Source of the DNA: Glycine soja
Lineage: Eukaryota; Streptophyta; Magnoliopsida; Fabales; Fabaceae
Direction: 5' to 3'
Assembly: GCF_004193775.1 (NCBI RefSeq)
Contig: NC_041003.1
Location: 44,521,611-44,585,610, forward strand
Length of the DNA stretch: 64,000 nucleotides
Under the pieces are notes generated by a model. It was not told where the DNA came from, ran no database searches, and was given only the letters and a program-made list of their open reading frames with translations. The first letter of the stretch is position 1; the number at the start of each line of letters is the position of its first letter. This document shows, piece by piece, positions 40,608 through 52,343 of the stretch. A program made the translations under genes and the position numbers.

Positions 40608-41319
40608 GGGAGAGTTTGTTTCAGGGATAGTTTTTTTAGTCCCAAGAATATATGAGGGAAAATAATGTTGTGTTTATTACAAAGTAATAAATTAATTAAT
40701 TCTGGGATTTCCATGAAACAAAAATGTCTTTTGTGAGTAAAAATACATATATATCATCCTCTTACCCACTATCACATTATCCTCTTAATGATCCATTCAT
40801 TTTTGTTCTTTAATTTTTGTCGTTCTCAAAAAATTTGTTCCTCTGCCAATTTTTATTTATTGTCAATTTTATGAATTTTACCTATAATAATTTTTCGTTT
40901 TTCCTCCAATTGTTCCTTGTTCATGCCTGATGTGATGCAAATAGGTATATCTATATTTTGGGTCTTACTCTAATGAATAGTAAAGGAGTAGTGAGAGCGA
41001 TTTTGTCATGAAAACATAAGATATATAGCATTTTGAGTGCAATTTATTTGTTAGTCTTATAATAAAATTGTTTGTATTATGAAAAAAATGTTTTTAAAAT
41101 AATAAGGATAATTTAATAATTATGATATACGCTTAAAGGAAAAAATAATTTAACCAAATTTATGTCTTAATTATTTCCAGTAATATAAAAATATTCTCAA
41201 CTAATTTTGTAATTAACCAAACACATTTTTATTAAATATAGGAGAATAACATTCCCATATTTTATTCCTCGGAATAATATTCCTGTGACTAAAAATGTTA
41301 TTTGTGAACAAACACTCCC
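40608..41319. mobile_element. PIF/Harbinger (Tourist-like) non-autonomous element, 712 bp
   Basis: The ends are GGGAGAGTTTGTT and AACAAACACTCCC (12 of 13 matching as inverted repeats). They are flanked by TAA on both sides (40605-40607 and 41320-41322), the 3-bp target duplication typical of PIF/Harbinger. The inverted match resumes further in, for example between 'tcccaagaatat' near 40640 and 'aatattcctg' near 41276. No transposase frame is present. Confidence 0.75.
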
Positions 41320-42649
41320 TAATAGTTTGTTTATTAATAGAATTCATTGATAAAAAAATTAATTAATATATATATAAGTGATGAAAAATATTAAATATAT
41401 AATAATAATAATAGATAACAACAGATAAAGATGATGCACAAATGGAGAATAATTAAATATAACAACGGTCATGTATAAATGGAGAATAAAAAAATGAAAA
41501 TTATTTGATGTGATCTACATTTTCATCTAACCAATTTTAGTTCTTTCTCTCACTTCTATCCACTCTCTCACCAACCAAATCTACCTAGCTGTAGTTCTCT
41601 ACCACTACAACTTCAAACGTGAAAAACTATAGACTTACTTTTTTATGCAAATTATCTATAAACATTATTACACTATTCTTCAAAGTTTTCATTCAATTAT
41701 AGTTACTTCTAGTTTTCTTTCTTTCTGAGTTATATCTGTGTTCTTTTTTCTCCCTATTATTTCAATGTTATTGCATTCTTCATTCTTTTTATAATTTTGA
41801 TTAAAGGCACTTCCCTCAATAGCAAGAATTTTGGCACATAGCACATTTTTTCTCCCACAGTCATTTTTTATTCTTGTCCTTCTCATCAGTTAATGTATTT
41901 ATTCCCAATTTTTTTATTATAGTTCATTCTTACACATCTTTTTATATTTTATTTCTTTTTTTGTTATTAATTATTGTTTTAATTAATTTAATAAGTCTTT
42001 CATGGAATATGCACTTGATATCATTATCAACTAGGAGACAATTTATGGAAAAAGGAGGAGGGGAAATATTTTTTCAAAGTCAAGATTATTGTGGTTTCCT
42101 ATGACCAATTAATTATTTTTATTTTTAGTTGTGCTATTAAATTTATTTTTAATTGTTCCATTTGGAGTATCATTCATTGAATACAATTCAAAAATTATAA
42201 TTAAAAATTATTGTAGTATATTAATTTTTAACACAATAGTACAATAGAAATACGGATATAGGTGTTATGTTTCCGCTAGTAATAATAATAATAATAATAC
42301 TTTCAAAAAATAAATAATGAATATTAAATACACATGAAATACATAATAAATGTTGATTTAAGTCATACACGTTATTCCTTGATATTATTGAATTTATCAA
42401 TGATAGAATTTGTATGAAACTTTTCATCAGTAATTTTTCTCTTAATGTAATTAAATCATTCATCTTATTTTTAACCTATTTTTTATAATTTTAATAGTTA
42501 AAAATATCTTACAATTACTCCTTTCAATCATTAATATAAGACATCATTTAAAAGAAAAGAAAAAATTGATTATTCTTTTTATAAGGTATTTTATAATTCA
42601 TATCCAACATTTAATTAGTTTTTCACTAGTTGTCCTTGTTAAATTTTTT

Positions 42650-43137
42650 AATTAAGTTTTCATACCTGGAATATAGGTCATTTTGAGATTGCTACCTAAC
42701 ATTTAATATTTTTCAACCAAGTACCTGAAAAAAAATTCAGTTTTATTTTACTATCTGTCATTAGTCGTCTTTTGTTAAGTAATGACACGGCAGACGAAGT
42801 GTTACGTCATCAAGTCTTGTTATGAATACCTCATTGTCACATCATCACGCCTTATTATGGGTACTTCATTGTCACATCATCACATTCAGACGGATACTTC
42901 ATTGTCACGTCATCACGCCTTATTATGGACACTTCATTGTCACATCATCACATTCAGACGTGTCAGTGATTGAACGTGATAACGTGACATTTTGTTTGTT
43001 ATGTCATCACTTAACGGAAGGGGATTGACACAGGTAGTAAATTGAAACACAAAATTTATAGGTAGTTATTTGACAAAAAATAAATTTTTAAGTAGTAATA
43101 TGAAAACATTCTATTTTCCAGGTATGAAAACTTAATT
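42650..43137. mobile_element. Foldback MITE with ~100-bp terminal inverted repeats, copy 1
   Basis: AATTAAGTTTTCATACCTGG at 42650-42669 is exactly complementary to 43118-43137. Diverged complementarity continues about 100 bases inwards ('..tactaccta.aa..'). The interior carries TGACACG/CACGTCA-rich sequence and a short tandem repeat (listed). A related copy lies at about 43795-44202. Confidence 0.8.
42832..42960. repeat. Tandem repeat with alternating 35- and 33-bp subunits
   Basis: CATTGTCAC(A/G)TCATCAC occurs at 42832, 42867, 42900 and 42935 (steps 35, 33, 35). Alternate copies continue 'gccttattatgg' or 'attcagacg', so the true unit is a 68-bp dimer repeated about twice. It lies in the centre of the MITE at 42650-43137. 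Confidence 0.85.
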
Positions 43138-43794
43138 AAGTCAAACTGAAAAATAATTGTTTAGTTAACAAATGATAAGGAGGAGTTTTATTAAAATAAA
43201 TAATTTAATTTTAGATAAAATGATAAATGATAAATTTTATTATTTTATTGAAAATAAAAATAAAAATGGTAATCGTAAATTTAAGTTATGTTTAAAAGTA
43301 AATCTTATAAGTCAACAAGAAAAATCATTTCTTAAACACTTTTATTTGATTAAATATTTGTAAACTTATCAAAAAACTAAAAACTAATTAAAATAACTTG
43401 ATGAACATATCTATAATTTACTTTTATATAGCCTTAAGAAATTTTATCCTATTTATTTTTTTAAGATAATTCTTCATTCAAAATAAGAAATACATTAAAT
43501 TAATAAGATATTTTTTATTGGTAGGAATAAAAAAACACTTTGAAATTTACCATAACTCACCTATCAATTGATTATGTTTAATGAACTAAATTATGTTAAT
43601 AAGATAGTGTTAAAGGTGAAATTAAAGAGTTAAGATACATACATTTAACATGAGGTCAAAGCTAAAAGAGAACCAACAATATTAAATGGTGAGATATATA
43701 TTTTGGGCCCATAGTGAAGGAACAGTTAGGAAAAACATAACATGTTACATGTGTACATTGATCATAAATCACAAAAAATCAATTATATATGGTT

Positions 43795-44202
43795 TAAATA
43801 AATTTTTCATACCAAAAAAATAGATCGTTTTCATATTACTACTTAAAAATTTATTTTTTGTCAAATACCAACCTGAAAAGTTTTATGTTTCAACTTACTA
43901 TTTGTTGTTAATCTCTTTCCGTCAAATGATGAGGTGACCGACAAAATGTCACGTTATCACGCCCAATCACTAACGTGTCATTACCACGTCATTGAAGGCA
44001 ATGACGTGACAATGAGGTGTCTGTGACACGGCGTTATGATGTGACACTTAGTTTGCCACGTCGTTACTTAACTGAAGGCGACTAACGATAGGTGGTATAG
44101 TAAAAAAATTTTAAAAAAAATAGGTATCTGATTGAAAAAAAATAAATATTAGATAATAATCTAAAAATAACCTATATTTCAGGTATGAAAAACTTAATTA
44201 AG
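43795..44202. mobile_element. Foldback MITE, copy 2 of the same family
   Basis: The left end ('tttttcatacc..tcatattactacttaaaaattt') matches the complement of copy 1's right end. The right end is 'ttcaggtatgaaaaacttaatt'. The centre again is rich in CACGTCA/TGACGTG words ('atgacgtgacaatgagg'). It is more diverged than copy 1. Confidence 0.7.
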
Positions 44203-45654
44203 TCAATTCTTTAAGTTGTTCATCTCAAAATATCCCAATAAATAAAATACCCCCTCAGTTATGTTGGGGTATGTTTTTCTAATAATTATCATCACTCTAC
44301 TAAAATTTCTTCTAATAAATTTGAGGTTAGAGTCTCTTGCCAACGGTGGTTTTATATGTGCCTTTGCATCAAAACTGAATTGTGTTTTAGTCATTAGAAC
44401 AGAAATATTAATACCGTTTCTTCTTTCAATTTTCTACTTGTGCTTAGAATTAAAGAAGAGTATGTACAACGCCAGAAACGTGATCTATTGCATGCCTAAT
44501 TAGTGATTCACTAATCAGCAATAAAAACAAAGATATGTGTTATGGATAGAAGAATACTTACAACCTAATTAGTGATTCACCATATATACTACAGAAAATG
44601 CATGCATGTGTAAGATTTGATGGTACGATACTGGCGACTATCGAGAGTAATGTATGAGGCACATGTTTTTAATAAGATTAAAGGAAAACCGACTCCAAAA
44701 TTACTTTTGGTGTGTAGTGCTTGTGGACTTTAATTCTTACTTAATTCAACATAGGAGATTGTGATTAGTTAAAGAAATTGAAGAAAACTTGAACACAGTA
44801 AAACTACTGAGTAACGAAGCCATGTATAAAATTTATGTAGCAGATCCATAAGATTGTTATTGCTAGTCCAAGATAAGATTAATTCTTCTTCGCAAGAGAA
44901 GAATTATTAGCTATCTCAGTCAGATTGCGATTAGGATCCCGTAAAATTCAAAATAGAACAGCACATGTGAGATCATCTTTGATTAAAAAATTCTAGATTA
45001 ATTTTTATGCCAATGACTTCTCTTTCTTTTGGCTTTAAACTCTTTCCAACCTAACCCATGTGAGATCATCTTTGATTCTTCATCTCCTTCCTAAAGAAAA
45101 GTTCTTTGTAATTGAGTACGCATCACTTTCTTAAGTGCTTTACAGAAGAAAAAATAGTAAGTAGGTACACTCAATAAAATAGTTGAGACTTGAGAGTAAA
45201 CCCACCTCCCAGAGACAAATGTTTGTTTGTTTTTCTATTGCTTCTTCTTATTTTATTAAGCATTGATCTTGATTAGTGATTAGACTATAATTTTATGGTA
45301 ATTTATCTTTAATTCAAAAACCAATTCAAAGCATTTAATTAAGAATCACCTTGATTAACCATAAGTTTTGATGATATTTACAGAATGATAAATAGATTGT
45401 CATCTGCATAGTCATATAGAGGATTCGAGTTTACCACTTCGTTAATTCAAAATATTGACCTCTTAATTATACTTTGTCAACCACCAAAATGTCATTCTAC
45501 TCTAATAATTAAGGAGCAAATTAAAAAGGGAGTTAAAGGATTTTCTTATTGCCTTAACAATTTTTTAAATTCTAAATTCTCCGGATGAACTTTCATGATC
45601 ATTTATACAGGCGCCCCAGAGAACACACAACATGAGAATATAATGACATAATTG

Positions 45655-45693
<39 letters not shown>

Positions 45694-46889
45694 AGAGAGA
45701 GAATTCTTAATACATGAAACATGTTAAATCGCTATCCGTTTCAATAACATAAACTAAGTCAACAAAAGCAAATTAATCTTGAAAAAATTGTAGATTAAAG
45801 AAATATTTACAAGACTTTTCCGCTAATTTTAAAAAAATATTACTTCTACTAATAAACAAACTTTTCCACGCTTCTTATTATAGACCAAACTTGCCAAATT
45901 TCAAAACTAATTCAAAGTGAACCCAACTTTTATCATACCATTTTCATTTCAGCTGCATTGTGGCCCATTTTCAAACCGAACCCAATAAATGGGCCTATTA
46001 AGAAAAAATAATCACTACAGTTACGGGGATGGTCCTCGTTTCCATCATCAACTATGGAACTCTCCCTGGTTCTTGACTTCTTGTCTCAGTTTTAGAGCAC
46101 TTTCCAGTACTATGTATATTTATTTTTCAACTTTATGTATGGTTCAAGTATTAAATTTGAAATGTGCATAATAAACCGATTGATGCTCGGGTTGGTAAGG
46201 AAGCACGGTACAATGCATGTGCATTGAATACCTTGGGTCAACATGTACTCTATTTCATTAAAATTGAGGACATGGTTACGACCCCCACCATTAAATAAAA
46301 AAAATTCTAACATGATTATCATGCATTTAACCAATCTCTAATTTTAATTTGTCACAAAGAAGTGAAACGTGAACATTCCTCTCTGCATGTTTTGAATATG
46401 AGAACATTCTCTCCATAAAAAATAAAAAAAGAATTACATGATTCATAAGGAATGGTTGAATTAATTTTTAAGTTATCTAATTTTTACTGTCAATTCATTT
46501 TAGTCATTCCGTCTTAATTAAATAAATTGATGGTGTTAAAAAATATGTATTTTATGACAATTTTAAATTATCATAAAATATAATTTTTTAATATTATTTT
46601 TCAATTTAGAAGGTAGAATTAAGTTGAATTGATTTTAAAAATTAGAAGATAAAATTAAATTTAAAATATAAATTAGAAAAAAAAAACTAATTTAAGCTTA
46701 ATTAATATTTGAATTGATGAATTTTTGGCAGAAAGCAGATAAGTGATGTTGAAATTGTATTTATTATTGTTTTAAAAATGACTTTACTGCAAAGTGGCAG
46801 TCAGTGCAGTAGCAACTAGGTTGAAAATTGCAGCCTCCATGCAAGTTGGTTTTCAATTAGGATTAACGATGGAAAAGGACAACTACTAA
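44203..46889. other. Intergenic region with small direct repeats
   Basis: No gene is supported. 'cctaattagtgattcac' occurs near 44496 and again near 44564. 'catgtgagatcatctttgatt' occurs near 44963 and again near 45058. A compound microsatellite is at 45655-45701. Confidence 0.45.
45655..45701. repeat. Compound microsatellite (AT)n(GT)n(GA)n
   Basis: An AT run passes directly into GT and then GA repeats. Confidence 0.95.
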
Positions 46890-47204
46890 TCCACCGTTAG
46901 GGGTGGGAATAGGTCAGGCCAGGTCAGGCTTTAAAAGGTCTGAGCCTAGCCTACAATCTAGCCTACAATTAATTTTTGAGGCCTGAGCTTGACCTATAGC
47001 CTATCAAAGACTTTTATTTTGGCTCGACCTAGTCTTTTTAAAAGCCTAGCCTGACCTGATAGCCTATTTAAAAGTCTATTTAAAAGTCTTCTTTACATTA
47101 AATCTTTAATATTCCTAATTGTTTTTACCAAAAAATAAATAAATAACACACCTTCTATAATAGGCTAAACATAGAATGTTAATTACCTCTATCAAAAAGC
47201 TTGA

Positions 47205-47520
47205 AGTGAAAAGGATATGATTTTTGTTTGGTTAGGAGCGTAATAGGAAAGTTAAAGAAAAGGAAACCTGATAGAAAAAGGATATGATTTTTGTATAGGA
47301 ACTTAATAGGATATGATTTTTGTATAGAAACGTAATATGATATGATAGGATATGATTTTTGTTTGGTTAGGAACGTAATAGGAAAGTTAAAAAAAATAAA
47401 AAAACCTAGGAAAAGGATATGATTTTTGTATAGGAACGTAATAGGATATGATTTTTGTATAGGAATGTAATAGGATACGATAGGATATGATTTTTATTTG
47501 TTCTAGAATACAGGAACGTA
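47205..47520. repeat. Tandem array of ~30-70 bp units inside the hAT element
   Basis: 'ggatatgatttttgtatagg' and its longer form with 'ttggttaggaacgtaataggaaagttaaa' repeat at least six times between about 47214 and 47495. Unit lengths are irregular. Confidence 0.85.
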
Positions 47521-47808
47521 ATAAAAGAAAAAGGAAACCTAATAGGAATAAAAAAAGGAACTGTTAACAGAAATAGAAAAACTAATAAAAAAATGAGAAA
47601 TATAAAGGAACACTTGACTCACCTTGTAATTAAAATTTACTTAATTATAGGGATGGAATCTGCTAGTTTTTAAAAAAATAATATTAATTGTATCCAAAAA
47701 ATAATATAAGTATATATATATTTCTCATTTTTTAGATTATATTATAATAATATAAGTATATATATTAATTGTATCCAAATAATAAAAGGAATCTGCTAGT
47801 TTAAATTA

Positions 47809-47812
<4 letters not shown>

Positions 47813-47853
<41 letters not shown>
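47813..47853. repeat. (TA)20 microsatellite
   Basis: TA run inside the hAT-type element. Confidence 0.95.
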
Positions 47854-47856
<3 letters not shown>

Positions 47857-48420
47857 GACCTATCAGGCTTTTTAATAAGCCTAAACCTGGTTTATTTAAT
47901 TTAATAGGTTTTTAAAAAAGTCCAAGCCTAATCTTTTAATTAAATAGGTCAGATCAGGCCAGATTTTATGTAGGCCCGGTCGTAGGCCCATGTAGGCCGG
48001 CCTAGCTTATTCCCACCCGTATCCACCGTATTGAAATGAAAATGGACCCTGACGTGAAAATGCACCGGACGTGAGTTTCATTGTAAAGCAAGAATGTTTT
48101 TGGATAGATAGTAACCATACATTTAAGACTTGCATTTGCATTGTGTTAGCTAAGCAATAATTAATGGCGTGTGAATAAGTTAAGATTTTTTTTCTTTTGA
48201 AAGGATGAGTTAAGATATTCATACTAATTATTCGAGTTCAATTCAAAATTTATAATTTCATTTATTTTAATTAATAAATAAAGTTAAACTTAATTTTAAA
48301 TTCAATTATATAAATAGTTAAGTTTAAATTTTATAAATTTAATAATTAATCATTGCTCAATGAATAATAATCCAATTTTATAAATTTAATAGTTAATCAA
48401 AGCTCAAATAATAATTCAAT

Positions 48421-48527
48421 CAAACCTAAGAATGAAAACTAAAGACCTTATTATCTTCATAATCATGTGCATTTAACCAGAATCATTAGGATAATAATGA
48501 GGTCTTTAACTTTGATTCTTAGGTTTG
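48421..48527. other. MicroRNA-like hairpin (arms ~38 nt)
   Basis: 'caaacctaagaat.aaa..taaagacct' at 48421-48449 pairs with 'aggtctttaa..ttt.attcttaggtttg' at 48500-48527. It extends a few bases further to TTATTATC/GATAATAA. There are about four mismatches in the outer 28 positions and a loop of some 35 bases. The size and mismatch pattern fit a plant MIRNA precursor or a tiny foldback MITE. No known microRNA sequence was recognised. Confidence 0.5.
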
Positions 48528-48529
48528 AA

Positions 48530-49513
48530 TAAGTGCACTGTACACTAAAACAAAAACTCATGAATAATTTGTCTATCTTTAAAAATATAAAGGAGCTATA
48601 CTTAGTAAATTATAATTTTATCTCAAATAATTATCATTATTTTTATGTTTAAATATTTTTTATTCTTTTATCTTTATCTTCTCTTTTAACATAAAAGTAT
48701 ATATTAAATACTTATAATTAATGAATTTAAAAAAATTGAAAATAATATTGTTAAATAAAAGAATAATAAAATTATAAATGCGCTAAACTAAAGAACATAG
48801 CTCGTACACCTAGTGTCCCAAATAATAAATTTATAAGGGGACCCAACCTATCATTCCATTCTCCTCTGTTATACAATAATAGCTATAAGCTATTTGCTAG
48901 TCACTTTCAGATTCTCTGCGAGGAAACCTTTCGGTTACAATAATGCTTAGTTCATCTAATTAATGTAAAACCGAAGTGGTTATACATATTTCTGGAAAAA
49001 TGAAGGATGGATGGTTCGTTGTAGTGTTATATACGTATATTATACGGCTGTCTCATTATCAAAACTTGATTGTCCAATCTTCAAATATCTTAGTATACAT
49101 TTTATTTTTCTTTTTATAGTAAAGAGATTTATATTACCATGACTTGAATTTGAATTTGATTAATTATATATGATTATGCTTTATAATATTTTTTCAATAA
49201 TTTAAAGACTAATAATAATGATAATGTAAACCAACATAAATATAAGCTATATTAAAAAACAAAGAAATTAATAAAAACAAATTAATAAAATATAAGCAAA
49301 ATAGAGTAGAAATAAAATAAAAAATTATTTGGTTTGAATGAAATGAGATGAGAGATTTTTTAAGAAAATGTGAAAGTTAAAATGTTGCTCATATTATTCT
49401 TGTTTATCAAAGGATTTAGTTTAATTGGTCGAGTGTGAATTATAATAAATCATTTAATATTGTCTTTTATTCTTATGATTAAAAAAAATATTATACTTGT
49501 TCCAACATATCAT
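48530..49513. other. Intergenic region, nothing further seen
   Basis: AT-rich sequence before the Copia LTR; no gene or repeat could be supported. Confidence 0.4.
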
Positions 49514-49736
49514 TGTTAGAAGATATGATAATATTTTCTGATTTTATATAGTTGTTATATGTATTAGATTTATCTTTAATTATATCTTTAGCTATTAGGC
49601 TTATCTTCAGTTTTATAATTGTTATATCTATTAGATTTATGTTTAGCCATATCTTTAGCTTATATATCTTTAGTTTGTAATCTTGTATATAAGCGAATGG
49701 TGCTTAATGAATTATTCAAGGAAATAATTTCTTTCA
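49514..49736 (+). mobile_element. Copia 5' LTR (223 bp)
   Basis: It starts TGTTAGAAGATATG and ends CTTTCA, giving the usual TG...CA. It is followed immediately by a primer binding site. A TATATAAG promoter-like box is at about 49686. No second LTR copy was found in the window, so the 3' part of the element is missing. Confidence 0.75.
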
Positions 49737-49750
49737 TGGTATCAGATTGC
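49737..49750 (+). other. Primer binding site (initiator tRNA-Met)
   Basis: TGGTATCAGATTGC directly follows the LTR. It matches the plant initiator-Met-tRNA complement TGGTATCAGAGC at its first ten bases. Confidence 0.7.
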
Positions 49751-49847
49751 TTAGGAAAAGATTTTTGAACCTTCCTCAGCCTTCCGCACACAGGCCCTAG
49801 CGCTGTTCAACCCCTTTCTTCTTCTTCTCCCCTTCTTCTCCATCACC

Positions 49848-52340
49848 ATGTCTGACTCAAAATCTATCTTTCACCCTGGTCTTGTTGTATCCAACATCAA
49901 GAATCATGTCCCAATCATTCTTGAGATGGAAAATGTCCAATACGCGACATGGGCTAAACTTTTCAAAATTCGCGCACGATCCCATAGGGTAATTGATCAT
50001 ATAATTCCTCCGCAAGATGGCAAGCAGAAGGCACCACCAACGGAGGAGGAGACAGAACTCTGGTTGACACTAGACGCCATCGTTCTACAATGGATTTATG
50101 CCACCATTTCTCATAATCTTTTACATACTATTCTTGAACCCGACACCACGGCAATGGAGGCTTGGAATAGGTTGCGTGATATATTCCAAGATAACAAACA
50201 CTCTCGTGTCGTTACACTTGAATATGATTTCACCCACACAACCATGGAGGCCTTTTCAAGTGTCTCTGCTTACTGTCAACATCTCAAGTCATTGTCGGAT
50301 CAACTCAAGAACGTTGGCTTTCCGGTCGATAACAGTAGGTTGGTTCTACAATTGGTGTCCGGTCTCACTGAACCCTACAAGGGAGTAGCCATACTCATCG
50401 ATCAAAGTGATCCCTTGCCTCAGTTTTATCAAGCACAGTCGATGCTTGTTCTCGAAGAATCCGGCCTCAAGAAGGCGGCTTAGACCTCGTCCTCCGCCAT
50501 GGTGGCTCGTGACTCGGATGAATCTTAAGAGATGTTTGATCATTCATCAGCACGCCACACAAATAATGGTGGAAAATGGTATTCAAACCGTGGCAATTCT
50601 AGAAAGAATCGCAACAAAATTTGTGGTCGTGATAACTCAAGTGCTGGCAAGGGAGGCTCGGGTGGCGGGGGTAAAGGTGGCGGTGGCAACAATCGTGGGG
50701 GTGGACAGCAGCAGCCCCAGAACAACCCCTGGCCTGCAGGTCAGCAATGGCCTTGGCCATGGATGCAGTGGGTCGTTCCTCCTTGTCCGTACTCAGCTGC
50801 TCAATGGGCCAGGCCCAATTATCAGAAACCTTCGTGCCAACAGCCCGGTATTCTTGGGTCCAGACCTCAGCAGGCATACGCAGCCACAGCTCCTACTCCA
50901 ACAGACATCGAGGCTGCAATGCACACCCTCGGTATTACTTCTCCGGATCCGAATTGGTATATGGACACCGGTGCCACCTCTCATATGACATCCACCTCAG
51001 GTAATCTCACGTCTTATTTTAATAAGAGCAATCATCGTGGTATCACTGTTGGTAATGGTCAATCAATTCCTATTTGTGGTTATGGTCAAACTAACTTTCC
51101 TTCCCCACATCCTCCTTTAGCCTTGAAAAATATCCTTCATGCTCCTAAACTAATCAAAAACTTAGTGTCGGTTAGAAAATTTACCACTGATAACTCTGTG
51201 ACTGTTGAATTTGATCCCTTTGGGTTTTCTGTGAAGGATTTTCAAACAGGGATGCCTCTAATGAGGTGTGAGAGTCGGGGCACACTTTATCCTATCATTG
51301 AGTCCACCACTCCAGCGACTTCTTCCTCTACTTTTGCTGCCTTAGCTCCTTTTCTTTGGCATGAGCGGTTGGGACACCCGGAAGTATCTATCTTGCATTC
51401 TCTTAGGAAGAATAAATTTATTGAATGTAATCAAATTAGAGATTCTCGTATTTGTCATTCATGTTCTCTTGGAAAACATATTAAGTTACCTTTTGTTTTG
51501 TCACATTCTCATACTCTTATACCATTTGATATTGTTCACACTGATCTTTGGACATCAACTGTTTTGAGTTCCTCAGGGCACCGATATTATATCTTCTTGT
51601 TAGATTATTATTCTAAATTTTTGTGGAATTTTCCTTTGTCAAACAAATCATATGCTTATTCCACATTCATAAATTTTAGAACTTTCATCCGAACTTAATT
51701 CGAACGAGAAGTAAAGAATATACAATGTGATAACGGTAAAGAGTTTGATAATAAGCCTTTTGGGGATTTTTTTAAAGTGAATGGTATTTCTTTCCGATTG
51801 CCTTATCCTTATACTTCTCCTCAAAATGGGAAAGCCGAAAGGACAATTCGTACAACTAACAATATTGTTCGTACTTCACTTGCCCATGCGTCATTATCTC
51901 CTTCCTTTTGGCATCATGCCTTGCAAATGGCAACTTACCTTCTCAATATTCTTCCTCATAAGTTATTAAACTATAAATCTCCTCTTAGGGTTCTTTATCA
52001 TAAGGATCCGACCTATTCTCATCTTCGGGTTTTTGGGTGTTTATGTTATCCTCTATTTCCTTCCACTACCATAAATAAACTTCAACCTCGCTCTACTCCA
52101 TGTGTTTTTTTGGATATCCGTCAAATCACTGTGGTTATAAATGCTATGACTTATCTTCAGGGAAAATAATTATAAGTCGTCATGTCATTTTTGATGAGAC
52201 ACAATTTCCATTTGCTAAATTACATACTCCTCATATTCAGACTTATGATTTCTTAGATGATGGCCCAAACCCATACGTGGTCCACCATTTAGTGTCTCAA
52301 TCCACTACTCCTGGTCTAGTTCCATCCGGGCCCAACTCCC
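49848..52340 (+). pseudogene. Broken Ty1/Copia gag-pol (gag, protease, integrase; reverse transcriptase missing)
   Basis: The frame starting at 49848 encodes a UBN2-type gag ([39 protein letters not shown]). It is interrupted by in-frame TAG at 50481 and TAA at 50526, then resumes in the same frame at 50532. A Gly-rich segment follows, then the aspartic protease (WYMDTGATSHMT, near 50957). The GAG-pre-integrase motif (WHERLGHP, near 51358) and the integrase core start (HTDLW, near 51540) come next. TAA at 51696 interrupts again; the frame continues with the integrase 'SPQNGKAERTIRT' and 'HLRVFGCLCY'. A frameshift lies near 52115-52125. Coding similarity ends at about 52340 where a TRIM LTR begins. 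There is no CCHC knuckle, reverse transcriptase or RNase H. Three stops, one frameshift and a 3' deletion make it inactive. Confidence 0.9.
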
Positions 52341-52343
52341 CTA

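Larger units (their letters stand above)
46898..48021. mobile_element. Non-autonomous hAT-type transposon, 1124 bp, with 8-bp target duplication
   Basis: TCCACCGT flanks the element on both sides (46890-46897 and 48022-48029), an exact 8-bp target site duplication. The ends are TAGGGGTGGGAATAGG and TTATTCCCACCCGTA, near-perfect inverted repeats. Complementarity resumes inside with 'aggccaggtcaggc' against 'gatcaggccag' and repeated 'gcctagcct..ggcctga' words. No transposase is encoded. The interior contains a tandem array and a TA microsatellite (listed). Confidence 0.85.

Noticed and set aside
42782..43028. Histidine-rich overlapping frames that look like repeat proteins
   Set aside because: They are translations of the TCATCAC tandem repeat inside a MITE.
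50098..51004. Alternative frames inside the Copia gag region
   Set aside because: The gag-protease frame is continuous across the stops, and these other frames lack any recognised motif.
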